Part shown: positions 10,332 through 21,167 of the stretch, one piece after another
How positions within the stretch are numbered: the stretch's first letter is position 1
Layout: the number at the start of each line of letters is the position of its first letter
Origin: Liopterus haemorrhoidalis
Lineage: Eukaryota > Arthropoda > Insecta > Coleoptera > Dytiscidae
Length of the DNA stretch: 64,000 bases
Assembly (NCBI GenBank): GCA_963971575.1
Contig: OZ020611.1
Location: forward strand, 225,610,260 to 225,674,259
Direction of reading: 5' to 3'
Program-made: the position numbers and the translations under genes
The notes under the pieces: model-generated
Told to the model about the DNA's origin: nothing
Database searches by the model: none
Seen by the model: only the letters and a program-made list of their open reading frames with translations

Positions 10332-11412
10332 CCACTTCACGCTCGGTTTTTTTTTTTCAGAAAATGTCCAAAAAAACCGATTTTTTTATTGCATTTTAGT
10401 AATCTTTGTATAATTAGAAAAAATGCATTTTTTTTTCTTTTTTAATTATTTATTGTATAGTTCGTAAAAATCGAATTCTAAAATTAACAAAATTCATAAT
10501 AAATATGTATATAAACATGTTATTTAGACAAATTAACAAGTAATTTAGTTAAATTAGGGGTCACGATATTCAGCATTGATGAAGATGATAAAGACAATGA
10601 TGCTCCCTGACTTCGAATTTTGAAAGCCCTTGAAAAAAAAAAAACAATAATAAAGTGATATCACAAATTGGAATCAACCATGCCTAATTTACTAAATGGA
10701 AGATACGAAAACATGGTACCACGCATAATGCTACATCGCATTGTAGGCAGCAATATTTGGTCTCTTTCCTCACTTTTTTTCCTTTGGCGTCCCTTTTCTT
10801 GGCACATAAGAAACATGCCTTTCGTGGTGATTCTTTTTTAGGGGTTGGTGGAAAACATCTGGGTAATGGTCCCGAAATCTTCTTGGATTCCGCTCCAATG
10901 AAGGTCTTCCATGGGCCATGATTGCAAAACTTGGAGAGTATTTTCCAACTATTTTTTCCACGAGCTCCATTCGAAACTGTAAATTGGACAAAAGCCCTCC
11001 ACTTTTCTTATATAGAACAAATGAGTTCCATAGAGCTATTTCGAACAAATGAAAAAAGATCTTCTTGTAATACTTTTTGCCCCGTTTTCTTGGTATAGGG
11101 TAGTCTGCCAAATGCTGGTCGACTCGGTCAACACCACCCATGGTCCCATTATAATCAACAATTACAGTTGGCTTCATCTTAGCTTCCCCTCGTTTTTGCA
11201 CACTTTTCATTTCATTGTTATAAACCGTTGATAACACCGTTACCGGCCTCTTATCCCTCCATTGTAAAACCATCATTTTTCCATAGACCACACAGAAATC
11301 GCGCATATTCGGGTGCGAGCGCAAAAGCAAGTCAACGCTCGTACGGGTACGGGCGCGGGCATAACGACAAGTTAAATTCACCCGCACCGGTACGAGTGTG
11401 AGCGTGAAGTGG
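10332..11412 (-). mobile_element. piggyBac element, internally deleted
   Basis: TIRs CCACTTCACGCTC and GAGCGTGAAGTGG are each flanked by TTAA (10328-10331 and 11413-11416), the piggyBac target. The element is 1,081 bp, versus about 2-2.5 kb for complete relatives, and keeps only the 3' part of the transposase gene. The left TTAA coincides with the right end of the THAP-carrying element. Confidence 0.9.
10684..11387 (-). pseudogene. piggyBac transposase, C-terminal half with one frameshift
   Basis: The main frame shows WRDKRPVTVLST, the DYNGTMGGVDRVDQHLADY block that holds the last catalytic aspartate of DDE_Tnp_1_7, and a KKYYKKIFFHLFEIALWNS helix. Near 10832-10837 an A-run causes a one-base slip. 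In the alternative frame the protein continues with CFLCAKK, an ETKYCCLQC stretch and LCVVPCFRIFHLVN, the cysteine-rich C-terminal domain typical of piggyBac, ending at a TAG at 10684. The first roughly 300 residues, with the first two catalytic aspartates, are deleted. The apparent start (RVNLTCRYARARTRT) is TIR-proximal sequence read through. Confidence 0.85.
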
Positions 11413-11416
11413 TTAA

Positions 11417-12180
11417 ACTCAACCGCTACTCATTTTTGTACAAAGTAGTGCTATAGTTTGCGTCCAGTCAGTTCAAATGCTCACGAGCGAAACGCAATCT
11501 TCTAACTCGATAATTTGTGAGAAAAGTCTGGCAAGTTACAGATCTTCTGGATAGAAGCCCTTGTTTTCTCAATCGTCTTTGGACAGTTCGTGATGAAATG
11601 GTCAAATTTCGTTCTTCTTCGAAATGACGTGCGAGAAAAGTTAAGCCATTATTAAAATTAATTCTTTATGTTATATTTAAATCAAATTTTAATAAATAAG
11701 TGAACAGATATGCCAATGTAGCGTTATTTCAATGGCAAAAACTGTAAAATCATTTATAATTCTGCCAGAAATATCCCTATTCCACATACATCAAGTAAAA
11801 AACTTGTATTTTCTTATCAACTAATTTTTTCAAATATATAAATATACATTCGCCACATAGCTGCATAAAAACGACATGAAATAAACTGTATCTGATCTGC
11901 AAATCTAAATATTTCTCCTTTTGTCAAGGTAAACTTATGCATAAAGCAACATTTCTAAAGCGACTCTAATATCAGAACGCAACCGCTAAATTCCAACAAT
12001 ACAAATATTTTTAACTCCAACCCGTGACTCTCTGGGGAATAGAACATCCCTGCTATAATTTCTAGTCCTTTCAAATTAAGTTCTGCCGTTACTCCTCTCC
12101 CGTAGTAAAATTATCTTTCGGAATCTCTACATCCTGATACTGTACATTTCAATCCAGTGGTCAACTCAGCATCAGATAGT
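11417..12180. other. No gene recognised
   Basis: Two segments are repeated elsewhere: 11925-12080 (AGGTAAACTTATGCATAAA..., AATTCCAACAATAC) closely resembles 15668-15815, so both are parts of one unnamed interspersed repeat. Nothing else is recognisable. Confidence 0.45.
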
Positions 12181-12183
12181 TAA

Positions 12184-12329
12184 GGGCCGGTTTCTGAAAG
12201 CTTATCCGAGTTTAATCTTTTGGTTAAACTCGGTTACAATATAACATGCCATAAGTAATCATAGCAACCATTTTCTGACCCTTTGGTTATATTAACCTTA
12301 TAGTTAACTAAGCTTTCAGAAACCGGCCC
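12184..12329. mobile_element. 146-bp PIF/Harbinger-type MITE
   Basis: Perfect 17-bp inverted repeats GGGCCGGTTTCTGAAAG at both ends, flanked by TAA on each side (12181-12183 and 12330-12332). A second palindromic pair (TTGGTTAAACTC and TTGGTTATATTAACC) lies inside. Non-coding. Confidence 0.85.
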
Positions 12330-12433
12330 TAAGAGTTAGACGGGTGCCTTATTATGTCATCATTAAAATATTTAGGGACGCTCAACTTAATATTGCATTG
12401 GGTTGGGGCACCGGGGCACTTTAAGTAGGCACT

Positions 12434-13038
12434 GATACCCTTTTCATACTAGAACTTTAAGATCGGATGTTAAAGTGAATGAGTCTTTAAACGCTAATGT
12501 GAAACCGTATGGCCTCGTCTAAATACAAACGATGTTTAAGACAGAGATCTGCGTCTTAAACATCGTCCGCATTACCAACATAATTTCTATTATAAAAAAA
12601 TAATCTTTGAATTTGTGCTGTCAACATTTTATACTATCATAACCAAGAATACTGTATTATATCGACGTTATAAGAAGTTTATACTTATTTTTATAATAAA
12701 ATTACTTATTTTAATAATGTGTTTAATAAAATACAGAGCTACAATAATTGAGATAAAATGTATCGACTTACATGTTAATACAGGTGTAATATATTCTTTA
12801 TTGTAGTGTCTTTATTGCAGAATGAAATGAAATATCCATATTTGTTTATAATAATTCAAAATGTGCGTCTACGCAGGCAGTTCAAAACTGGTAATTTCAT
12901 GACGGTAACTTAAGGACAAAATTACTGTAGCTGATGATAGCACCGGAGATTTAAACATCAAGTGTGAAAGCATACCGATGTTAAACATCGGTGAACTTTA
13001 AGTTCACTCGTCTTAAAGTACTAGTGTGAAAAGGGTAT
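12434..13038. mobile_element. TIR MITE, ATACCCTTTTCA family, copy 1
   Basis: Long inverted repeats begin ATACCCTTTTCATACTAGAA on the left and end GTACTAGTGTGAAAAGGGTAT on the right. Subterminal ACATCGATGT-like motifs (GATGTTTAAGAC, CCGATGTTAAACATCGG) are symmetric. The family recurs at 60649-61648. The target duplication is unclear. Non-coding; a 63-codon frame at 12615 is composition only. Confidence 0.75.
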
Positions 13039-13078
13039 GAGTTTGACTTGAAAAGTAGAGACTATGGGAAGGTGAACA

Positions 13079-13210
13079 GTGGCGGCACTATCGAGGGTGC
13101 CCAAGAGGGGTTCCAAATTGATTTAGCTCCCAGTTGGCCCCACCAAAAATGCTTGGAGAAAAAAAAAATCATCACTCACTTATATTTTAAGTGAAGACCT
13201 TTCCTTTTTT
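13079..13210. mobile_element. Truncated MITE of the CAGTGGCGGCGCTAGC family
   Basis: Starts ACAGTGGCGGCACTATCGAG and shares the CCCAGTTGGCC and AAAAATGCTTGGAGAAAA segments with 14537-14798. It is cut at 13210 by GTCT element B, and no right end was found beyond that element. Confidence 0.6.
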
Positions 13211-13639
13211 AGGGTTTTGTAGGTATGACCAAAAAACCCTCTTACCGTCATTTTGTCGTCTGTCTGTCTGTCTGTCTGTTCGATAAAAATTGTAGCCAAA
13301 GGGCTAAATCTAGAGAGTTGAAATTTGGCATGCTTATACAACATCTAAAAAACTATCCCCCTAAAAATATAAACAAATTAGTGGTCATCGAAAAAAATAT
13401 ATATATTTTTTTTTTAAATCTGAGTAAGTCCTTAGTAAAAACAAAATTGTCCCACTCCCTGTAGCCCAGATGGTATAATTAAAAATCTGAAAAAAATCTA
13501 AGTAATGTACATTGGTGTGAACCGGAATAGTACAACAGGAATTTTTGATTAGATTATGTTTTCGGAAAATAACACATTTTTTGTGTTCTTTTGTTGCCGA
13601 TGTACAAACGTTATAGTTATGCAACACACTATACTAGAA

Positions 13640-13710
13640 GGCGTAGCCTGGTCTAATGGTAAGTTTGATCGCTTGCTACGCAGCAAACTAGAGTTCACTC
13701 CCGGACAGAG
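13640..13710 (+). other. tRNA-like module of copy B
   Basis: An A-box-like TGGTCTAATGG and a B-box-like AGTTCACTCCC lie about 40 bp apart, as in tRNA genes, with a possible anticodon arm between (CTTGCTACGCAGC). The acceptor stem does not pair. Flanking sequence (GTTATAG.TATGCAACACAC) is shared with copy E but the core differs. Confidence 0.5.
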
Positions 13711-13979
13711 GAGACAATTTTTTTTTTCCATTTTTATTTTGTTTAAATTGTTTTGTCAAAATTCTAGTTATATTTTGGCAAATGTTGCATTTAATTTTTA
13801 AGAGCGTAAATTTAATAACCAGTTGGAATTATATTTTCATACTATGTGTCATGTATACGAAACCAGAGGGGTGGAGCATATGACTTAAAACAACCAATGG
13901 AAGCCATAGTCGCAATTTTCAAAATCTTAATGAACTTTGCTATATATAAAAAAAATACTGCACATATTTAGAAACCTAA

Positions 13980-14212
13980 TTTATTTTTATTTTACATCGG
14001 CCTATTTCTGCAACGAGGCTAATCGCCGATGCCAGGGGGCGAGCTCCTACACCTGGATGAGGGGTGAATGATGTGAAAATGAGAGTAATGTAAACATATT
14101 ATTCTCGCCCGAATAATATCACCAACGAAGGAGGCTCGAACCACCGACCGCCCAGTCAGACTGATTCTAACAGTCTAACGCCGCCCGACTTAATGCGCTC
14201 GGCCACTCCATT
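13980..14212 (-). mobile_element. tRNA-derived SINE (class II tRNA head)
   Basis: On the minus strand the head reads GGAGTGGCCGAGCGCATTAA, a tRNA-Ser/Leu-type A-box, continues through an extended variable-arm region and reaches GGTGGTTCGAGCC, a good B-box. A unique body of about 140 bp follows, ending in an A-rich AAAATAAAAATAAA tail. ACCTAA duplicates flank it (13974-13979 and 14213-14218), and the host GTCT element B reads through when one copy is removed. Confidence 0.85.
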
Positions 14213-14536
14213 ACCTAAATAATGGTATTAAGTTGTCGAATTAAAATTAACAAAAAAATATTTTAACATAAAATTTGTTTTTAAAGCTCTTAGATTAACA
14301 GACGATAAATTATTTTAAAAATATCGTTAATTACGTGATTACTACAAAGCAAAATTTGTCCTACACACTCAGCATGCCGCCTTCACTTAAACTGTTTTCT
14401 AATAAGATAATGATTGACATTAAATAAAATAACATAAATAACAATTATGGGATAAAACTGAATAAAATTATTTCAAAAATTTAAATACATAGGTATATAT
14501 CTTGTATAAGGCAGGATACAGTTCTTACCGTACATG

Positions 14537-14798
14537 TAGTGGTGGCGCTAGAGGGGGTCCGGGGGGGGGCACCTCCAAAAATTGCTCTAGATCTCAATTG
14601 ATAACTTGATAACCCCCCCCCCCTCCCAAAAATGCTTGGAGAAAAGTGAGGACCTTTTTTTTAGGTCATCACTTGTATTTTCACCTGTCCATAAAAAAAA
14701 AAAAATTATGATCTCCTCAAATATTTGCTGCCCCCCCCCCCGTTTTTACTCAAATATTTCCTGGCCCCTCCAGATTTTAAGAGCTAGCGCCACCACTG
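14537..14798. mobile_element. hAT-type MITE (CAGTGGCGGCGCTAGC family), 262 bp
   Basis: Termini TAGTGGTGGCGCTAG and CTAGCGCCACCACTG; the flanking 8-mers CGTACATG (14529-14536) and AGTACATG (14799-14806) match at 7 of 8. It has the same architecture as 5241-5511, with G and C homopolymer tracts and the GAGGACCTTTTTTTTAGGTC motif. Confidence 0.85.
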
Positions 14799-14831
14799 AG
14801 TACATGCATTCCAAATTTCAATTCAGTAGGT

Positions 14832-15432
14832 CAGTGATGGCGAACCTTTTGAGCTCGGTGTGTCAAATTTCGGAAAAAACCTAGTTTAACTCGGGTGCCG
14901 TGTCGCGTCTAGAAATATCCATAATTTTAAATAATCCATAATGGTATGCAGCCGTAGTAATAAAATAGTTATACATATATTTTTAAAACAAAAACAAATA
15001 ATTATTTACATTAGTGACTTTTTTGTTGCTGATTTGCATTTGCCAAATCTTCAACTGAAGATTGGTATTTCTTGTACTTCAAGCACAAGCAAGCACTACT
15101 AATTTCATCTGTCAGTCGGTTTCTTTAATTGGTTTTAATATTATTTAACGCCGAGAATAAGGTCTCACAAAAGTACGTAGAGAGAAAAATGGTGAATAAA
15201 GCCATAAAGCTAAAAGTATCCGATAATAGGTTCCAAGCGCTCCAAATTTTCTGTTCGTAATAGCACTCTTTTTCATTCTCCAAACGATTTCTTTCCAGAT
15301 TCTCAAGCTTGGACCTCAAGTCAAGAAACATTTGAGGCCAGACTGTTCTTGGCCGAAGACCGTCCGTAAACAATGCGTGTCACCCAAAATGTCTTGGCGT
15401 GTCACTCGTGACACGCGTGTTCGCCATCACTG
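14832..15432 (-). mobile_element. hAT element, 601 bp, non-autonomous
   Basis: Inverted termini CAGTGATGGCGAACCTTTT and GTTCGCCATCACTG; the flanking 8-mers CAGTAGGT and CTCTAGGT agree at 6 of 8. It retains the 3' end of its transposase gene on the minus strand and lacks the rest. Confidence 0.8.
15030..15373 (-). pseudogene. hAT transposase, C-terminal tail
   Basis: The frame gives FLDLRSKLENLERNRLENEK and, after a gap, TYFCETLFSALNNIKTN. Past one stop it continues RNRLTDEISSACLCLKYKKY and a DLANANQQQKSH end. FCE.LFS..N..K...R.RLTDE is the standard hAT dimerisation motif. One in-frame stop separates the two halves, so it is dead. The start Met at 15373 is not the native one; sequence before it is subterminal element DNA. 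Confidence 0.75.
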
Positions 15433-15440
15433 CTCTAGGT

Positions 15441-16317
15441 CCAGTCGTTTGACCACTGTTTCTTCCTTACAAACAGTCAGACAGACACATGAGTGACTGA
15501 TCCTCAATTATTTAATGCTTAAAAAAGATCCATTTTATACAGAGATAATAGTAGAAAAGGCGATACAACATCTGAATCACATGATTTTCTAATAGTGCCG
15601 ATGAAAAAAAAGACATAAATTTACATTCCCTTTCCTATGCAAAAGCTAGACATAAATATCTATTGTTAAGGTAAACTTATGCATAAAAGAACATTTCTAA
15701 ACGCGAGTCTAATATCGGAATGCAAACCACTAAATTCCAACAATACGAATATTTTTAACTCCTCCCCGTGAGTCCCTAGAGGATGGACCATCCCTGGTAT
15801 AATTCCTAGTCCTTTCAAATTACAAGTCGTGTCTTTTGTGTCACTGAAACTGAATCCTTCGTCCTTCCACTTCGCTCAAGTACCAGGACTATTTATTTAT
15901 TCATTGTAAAGGATGAATCGATTGTACAGGATAGCATTTATCTAAGATTGTTAAAGTGAAATAATTACTAGACTATCACAAAGTGTGTGCTTTGTTTCAT
16001 TTAGAATATTGTTTAATTTATTTGCTCTAGTTTAATTGCGAGAATAATGAAATGAGTTTACTTTACACTGGGCGTTTCGTCGCTCAAAGAAATATTTAAT
16101 TATCGTATTCATGGCATTTTTCTGTTACTAGGAAACAATTAGGAAAAATAATAATAATAAAAGAATACCACAGGACATTCAGGCCTTTGGCTTTATTGAT
16201 GATCTCTATTTTTGTTTGTCATGTTCTTATTCTTCCCAGTTTGTTATTTTTAGAGCTTTTGAATCTTTCTTTGCCGCTTCAAACCACTTTTTATTGGACG
16301 CCTTATTCTTCCTTTTT
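15441..16317. other. No gene recognised
   Basis: Contains 15668-15815, the second copy of the unnamed repeat also at 11925-12080. The rest is AT-rich without motifs. The 16187-16317 frame that enters the microsatellite is not a credible gene. Confidence 0.45.
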
Positions 16318-16363
16318 AGGGTTTTGTAGGTATGACCAAAAAACCCTTATACCGTCATTTTGT

Positions 16364-16591
<228 letters not shown>

Positions 16592-17029
16592 CGGTAAAAA
16601 TTGTAGCCAAACGGCTAAACCTAGAGAGTTGAAATTTGGCATGCTTATACAACTCTTTGACCCGCACATAGGAAAAATACTAAAACATCTAAAAAACATA
16701 TCTCCCTAAAAATATAAACAAATATATGCTCTCGAAAAAAATTTTTTTTTATACAATTCTGTGTAGGGTATCAAATGAAAGCCCTTGGTACGTGGATTAA
16801 CGATCAAAATTTTATTTTTGCAATAAAATTATTTTGAGACGATTTTTGCCAAAATTGTGCAAAAAAAAAATTGTCCCACACCCTGTAGCCCAGATGGTTT
16901 AAACTAAAAATCTGAAAAAATTCTAAGTAATGTACATTGGTGTTAACCGGAAAATAACGCATTTTTTGTGTTTTTAACTAAAATATGTAAAATATTTAAT
17001 CCGCTATTAAACTTTGTAAACGGGTGAAC

Positions 17030-17102
17030 CTGCGTAGTACAGTGGTAACGTTGTCGCTTCGTGAGTTGAAACTACTGTAAGAAACTACTCTTCGAATCCC
17101 GT
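17030..17102 (+). other. tRNA-like module of copy C
   Basis: TAGTACAGTGG fits an A-box and CTTCGAATCCC fits a B-box, about 50 bp apart. No cloverleaf with a paired acceptor stem is apparent. Copy A has a shortened version of the same module. Confidence 0.55.
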
Positions 17103-17735
17103 CAATTTTTATTTTTTCTGTTTTTTTTTTTGCATTTTAATTTTGTTTAAATTATTTTGTCAAAATTCTAGTTATATTTTGGCAAATGTTACATTTAATT
17201 TTTAAAAGCATAAATTTAATAACCAGTGGGAAGTGTTGAAATTATAATTTAATTCTATGTTTGAATATATACGAAATCAGAGGGGCGGAGTTTATGACTT
17301 AAGCAACCAATGGAAGCCGTAGGCGCAATTTTCAAAATATTAATGAACATTGCTATATAAAAAAATACTGCAAATATTTAGAAACCCAAATAATGGTATT
17401 AGGCATTCGAATTAAAATTTATAAAAAAATATTTTAACATAAAATTTGTTTTGGCATTCCAAATAATCATCATTCACTTACTAAATACCTGCGAAACTCT
17501 GAAATGTGTGAAAATCACACTTCACATAATTTTTTTTAGATTTCCCTCTTTTGAATATCTTTTTAGCCACTCTGTCATTTTGTAGTTAGAATAGGAAAAA
17601 TAGAAAATATTATTTTACGAGGGCTGCCTTTTAAATTTTTACAAAAACTAAGAAAGAAAAAAATTTGTTCGGAACAAACTGTTTCATTGCTTTTCAAAAT
17701 ATTCGCCTTTAAGATTTATACACTTTTGCATACGT

Positions 17736-19140
17736 TCAAACCAATTCTCGAAACATTTTTCCACTCTGAAGTTCGTATCTCAAAAACATGGCGTTCAAAG
17801 GCCTCAACAGCTTCTTGTGGTAATGAAAATTGTTGTGCACGCATTTTTTTTTTTTACCTTGGGGAACAAAAAAAAATTGATTAGTGGATAAATCAGGTGA
17901 ATACGGGCAATGAAACATTAATTCGATGTTTTTCTCCTTCAAATAATCAATTGTTTGGCGTGCTGTGTGGCTGATTGCATTGTCATGATGAAGAATGATG
18001 CGACGTTTTTTGCTGTTTTTAATGATTTTGTCGATGACTTCTAGTAAACAAATTGTTGTATACCATTCAGCATTAACCGATCCTCTAAAGCAGCGGTTCC
18101 CAACCTGTACTCGGCGTGCACTTTTCACGGGCTCCGCAGCCGTTCCAGCAAGTAAAATAAATTCAGAATTACATTCTGAAAGAATATTGGCAAAGTTGTA
18201 TGTATGTCCGAGTGCTTTCTGACTCTAGCCGGTTTATGACTCTGAATGTGATCGGCGAGATGCATTTTTGTTTGAATAATCTGCGTGTATTTTGAATATT
18301 TGCTTCATTTTATAAAAATCTGTCTATTTATCAATATGTGAGCTGTGAAAGAGAAAAGCTAATTGTTACTAACTAAAAATTCTTTCCCCTCCCCCGTAAC
18401 ATTACTTCTAAACACCATTAATTTGTGCGATATAGGGTAGGCTTAGGGGCTTCGCCATAGAAATTGATTCTAAAAAGGGCTCCGCAAGTAAAAAAGGTTG
18501 TGAACCACTGCTCTCGGTACAACCGAAAAAATAAGCGATCATTTTCATGGAAGTGCTTCGTTTATCTTGGAAGACCAGTGGATTGTTGATTAGTTTTGCG
18601 GTTCATATGAATAAATCCAAGTATCGTCACCTGTTACGATGTTGTATACGGATTTTGCAGTGCCTAGGTTGAATTTTTTTAGCATTCCCTTACTCCAATC
18701 AACACGAGCTTTTTTTGAGCTTCGGTCAAATTATGCGAAATCCATCGGGAACATATCTTTTTCACAGCTAAATGTTCATACAAAATCGAATGTATTGCAA
18801 TCTGCGATATGCCAAAGGATGCCTCTATCTCACGGTAACATGCCGATTTTCTTCAATTATTCTGCGCGCAGCATCGATGTTTTTTTGAATCACAACCGAT
18901 TTTGGTCGACCTTTACGAGATTCATCACTGACGGACCCACGACCACGACGAAATTCTGCAAACCAATTGTAAACAGTCTTTTCTGGTGATGCTTTATTAC
19001 CAAAAGTTGAGCGAAGCGAATCTATGCATTGTTGTTGAGTTAGGCCTTCACTAAAATCGTAAAAAATCATCCAACGAAAACCTTCACGAGTAATATCAAT
19101 TTTTTCACAAAATGGTTTTTTTAAACGCTCACTGTCAACA
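17736..19140 (-). pseudogene. mariner transposase, interrupted
   Basis: Read on the minus strand. The N-terminus (about 19070-18825) has GLTQQQCIDSLRSTFG and a SVSDESRKGRP motif, the helix-turn-helix and linker. The middle (about 18820-18510) is out of frame but shows VYNIVTGDDTWIYSYE, the block holding the first catalytic Asp. After the MITE at 18091-18510 the frame resumes with RRIILHHDNAISHTARQT (second Asp) and FHCPYSPDLSTNQFFFVP. In active mariners the third catalytic Asp lies in the residue before FF; here it is Gln, so the DD34D triad is broken in addition to the frame damage. The Met at 18128 lies inside the MITE and is not native. Confidence 0.85.
18091..18510. mobile_element. hAT-type MITE in the mariner, 420 bp
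   Basis: Termini CAGCGGTTCCCAACCT and AGGTTGTGAACCACTG. Flanking 8-mers CTCTAAAG and CTCTCGGT match only in the first half, so the duplication has decayed or the left edge is altered. The interior has GGGCTCCGC motifs at both ends, a typical subterminal repeat of hAT. Confidence 0.75.
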
Positions 19141-19589
19141 AACTACTCGGTCAATTTATAAGCTGCCACCAGAGCTGGGCAACAATTAAATACTTTTGTA
19201 ATTAATTACTAATTAAATTACTTTGTCCCACAAAGTAATTTGTAATTGAATTACTTTGTAAAAAATAGTAATTGTATTCAATTACTTTTCAAATTTTGAA
19301 AAATAATTGATTAAGTAATTGTTTTTGGTAATTTAATTACTTCAAGTAATTTAAATACTGCAAATTTAAAAGATTCTTTTAAGGAGACAGAATTATTGTA
19401 CCTAGAAGAATACGCAAAAGTTTTACAACCGATTGCAAAAACACTTGATTTTTAACAAAGTGAAAAAAATACTATTTATGAATTTTTATTACCCAGTATT
19501 ATATCTTTAAAAGTAAAATTTAAACATAAAAATATTAATGCAATTTAAAATTTTAATTTTCATAAAAAAAATACATAATATCAAAGTGA

Positions 19590-20170
19590 TAATTAATGCG
19601 ATATTTGGAAATTCGCGGCCAATTCGTTGTAATGTGGGACATAAGTAGAATTTTCAGTTCTCAGGCAATGGTCCAAATGAGCGTCAGTGAGGCCTGTTCG
19701 GTATTTTGATTTTAAGTATTTCATATTAGACCGACATATTCACAAGCATATGTCAACGCGCAGAGAGACTTCAATTTTAGAGCACATTTTCTCAACAATG
19801 GGTAGCTATTCCCATTCACCAAGTTCCAGAATTTTTCTTCGTTACGATGTGATTTTAATTCAATGTCATTTGTTATATTTATAACTTCCAATTCTAAGTC
19901 CTCCTTATTGGAAATACCGAAATATGTTGCGATTTTATTAGTCACATCCACTCTCTTTCAGAAAAAGGACTAATAAAAAATGTTAAAAATGCCTCCAATT
20001 CGTAGAAGTCTTCAAATCTGGTATTAAATTCTTCCAATAATGTATCAAAATGTTTGGCAAATTGATGGGTGGTAGCAATTCCATCGCAATAATTTTCTAT
20101 TACCATCTTTATTATTGCTTTCTTTCATATTGGGTCTATATTGGGAATAGTTTTAAAATTTAGTTTTACA
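19590..20170 (-). pseudogene. hAT transposase C-terminal remnant
   Basis: The minus strand encodes a DVTNKIATYFGI segment, NEEKFWNLVNGNSYPLLRKC, then ALKLKSLCALTYACE. After a stop and shift comes SNMKYLKSKYRTGLTDAHL. The last block is the hAT dimerisation motif (S.MK..KSKYR..LTD.HL) found in GTF2I/BED-type hAT proteins. Several stops and frameshifts are present, and the N-terminal and catalytic parts are missing. Confidence 0.7.
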
Positions 20171-20636
20171 ATAAAATTTAATGAATATTAAATTATATTT
20201 ATTTATAAAACTATAACACTTCTAGTCTTCTTGATAGTACTTTTATTACTAAAAGCGGCTCAGAAATAGAATTTCGCATGGTTAGGCGGGCACTTAGAAA
20301 TTGCTTTGCGGGCACCGCGTTGCCGACCCCGGCTCTAGAACTATAAATAAAATGGAAAATTTGTTTTATATAGTTTGGTTGGAAAGTCTTCATATCTTTT
20401 TTCAATAAATGAAGAGTCTAAGAATGCTATAATAGCTGTCACACCAACAATAAAATTACGCTGGCCAATGTTTGAGCAATTGGTCGTATTAAAAAGAAAT
20501 AAAAATATAAATTAACAATGTTATAAGTATTAATTGTATTTGTTTTTCCTTGTTAAAAATGAAAAATAGAAATATTATTTAATTATATCTTTTATTTAAC
20601 ATTATAATAATCTGTTTTTTTATTTATATATTAATG

Positions 20637-20936
20637 TATAAGCTGTTCACTTTTGTAAGAACAAACTAAAAGGAAATTTTGTTTTCAATAGTTTGCACTT
20701 TTGAAGCTGTATGTCATGTTGGTATAAAAAAAATCCATTTTTTTAAAATGTCGATCCATTTGACATGTCATAATGAAAAATGATATCTTAATTATAATGA
20801 TCATAACTTTATCAACCTAAAGTCGGTTTTAGAGCGTAAGGAATATTTTTAATTGACATTTAAAGTCAGTAACACACCATAAAAGTAACCAAAATAACCA
20901 GATCTAGTGTGTTCTTACAAAAGTGAACAGCTTATA
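20637..20936. mobile_element. Tc1/mariner-type MITE, 300 bp
   Basis: Inverted repeats TAAGCTGTTCACTTTTGTAA on the left and the complement on the right, followed by TA at each outer edge. It is nested in the hAT element at 19170-21103. Non-coding. Confidence 0.8.
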
Positions 20937-21167
20937 TATATATTTTTTTAAATAAAGTAATTGAAAAAGTATTTAAAATTACTTGCTAGAATTATAATAA
21001 TATTCAATTACAATAGTAATTGGTAATTGAATTACTTTTTTCCTAGCAGTAATTATATCAAAAGTATTTTAGTTAGTTTTTGTAAGTAATTTGCCCAGAT
21101 CTGGCTGCCACTGATTTCACAATAACAAATGTCAGATTTTACGAATATAGTAATGACATATTTCAAT

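Larger units (their letters stand above)
13211..14283 (+). mobile_element. GTCT-microsatellite element, copy B
   Basis: Begins AGGGTTTTGTAGGTATGACC after TTTTTT, with about five GTCT units at 13258-13279. It lacks part of the middle domain (a deletion after CTTATACAACATC). It carries a tRNA-like module at 13640-13710 and is interrupted by a SINE at 13980-14212. The 3' end is truncated after AAAATTTGTTTTT, so the terminal palindrome is missing. Confidence 0.75.
19170..21103 (-). mobile_element. hAT element with AAGTAATT arrays, 1,934 bp
   Basis: Termini CAGAGCTGGGCAA and TTGCCCAGATCTG with a perfect 8-bp duplication GCTGCCAC (19162-19169 and 21104-21111). Both ends carry about 150 bp dense in TAATTGAATTACTT-type repeats. 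The centre holds a decayed hAT transposase and a nested MITE at 20637-20936. A GGGTCGGCAACGCGGTGCCC-type stretch (minus strand, about 20305-20332) looks like the terminus of a second, unrelated hAT. The same CAGAGCTGGG terminus with a different internal repeat (AAGTACTT) occurs at 35372-36431. Confidence 0.85.
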
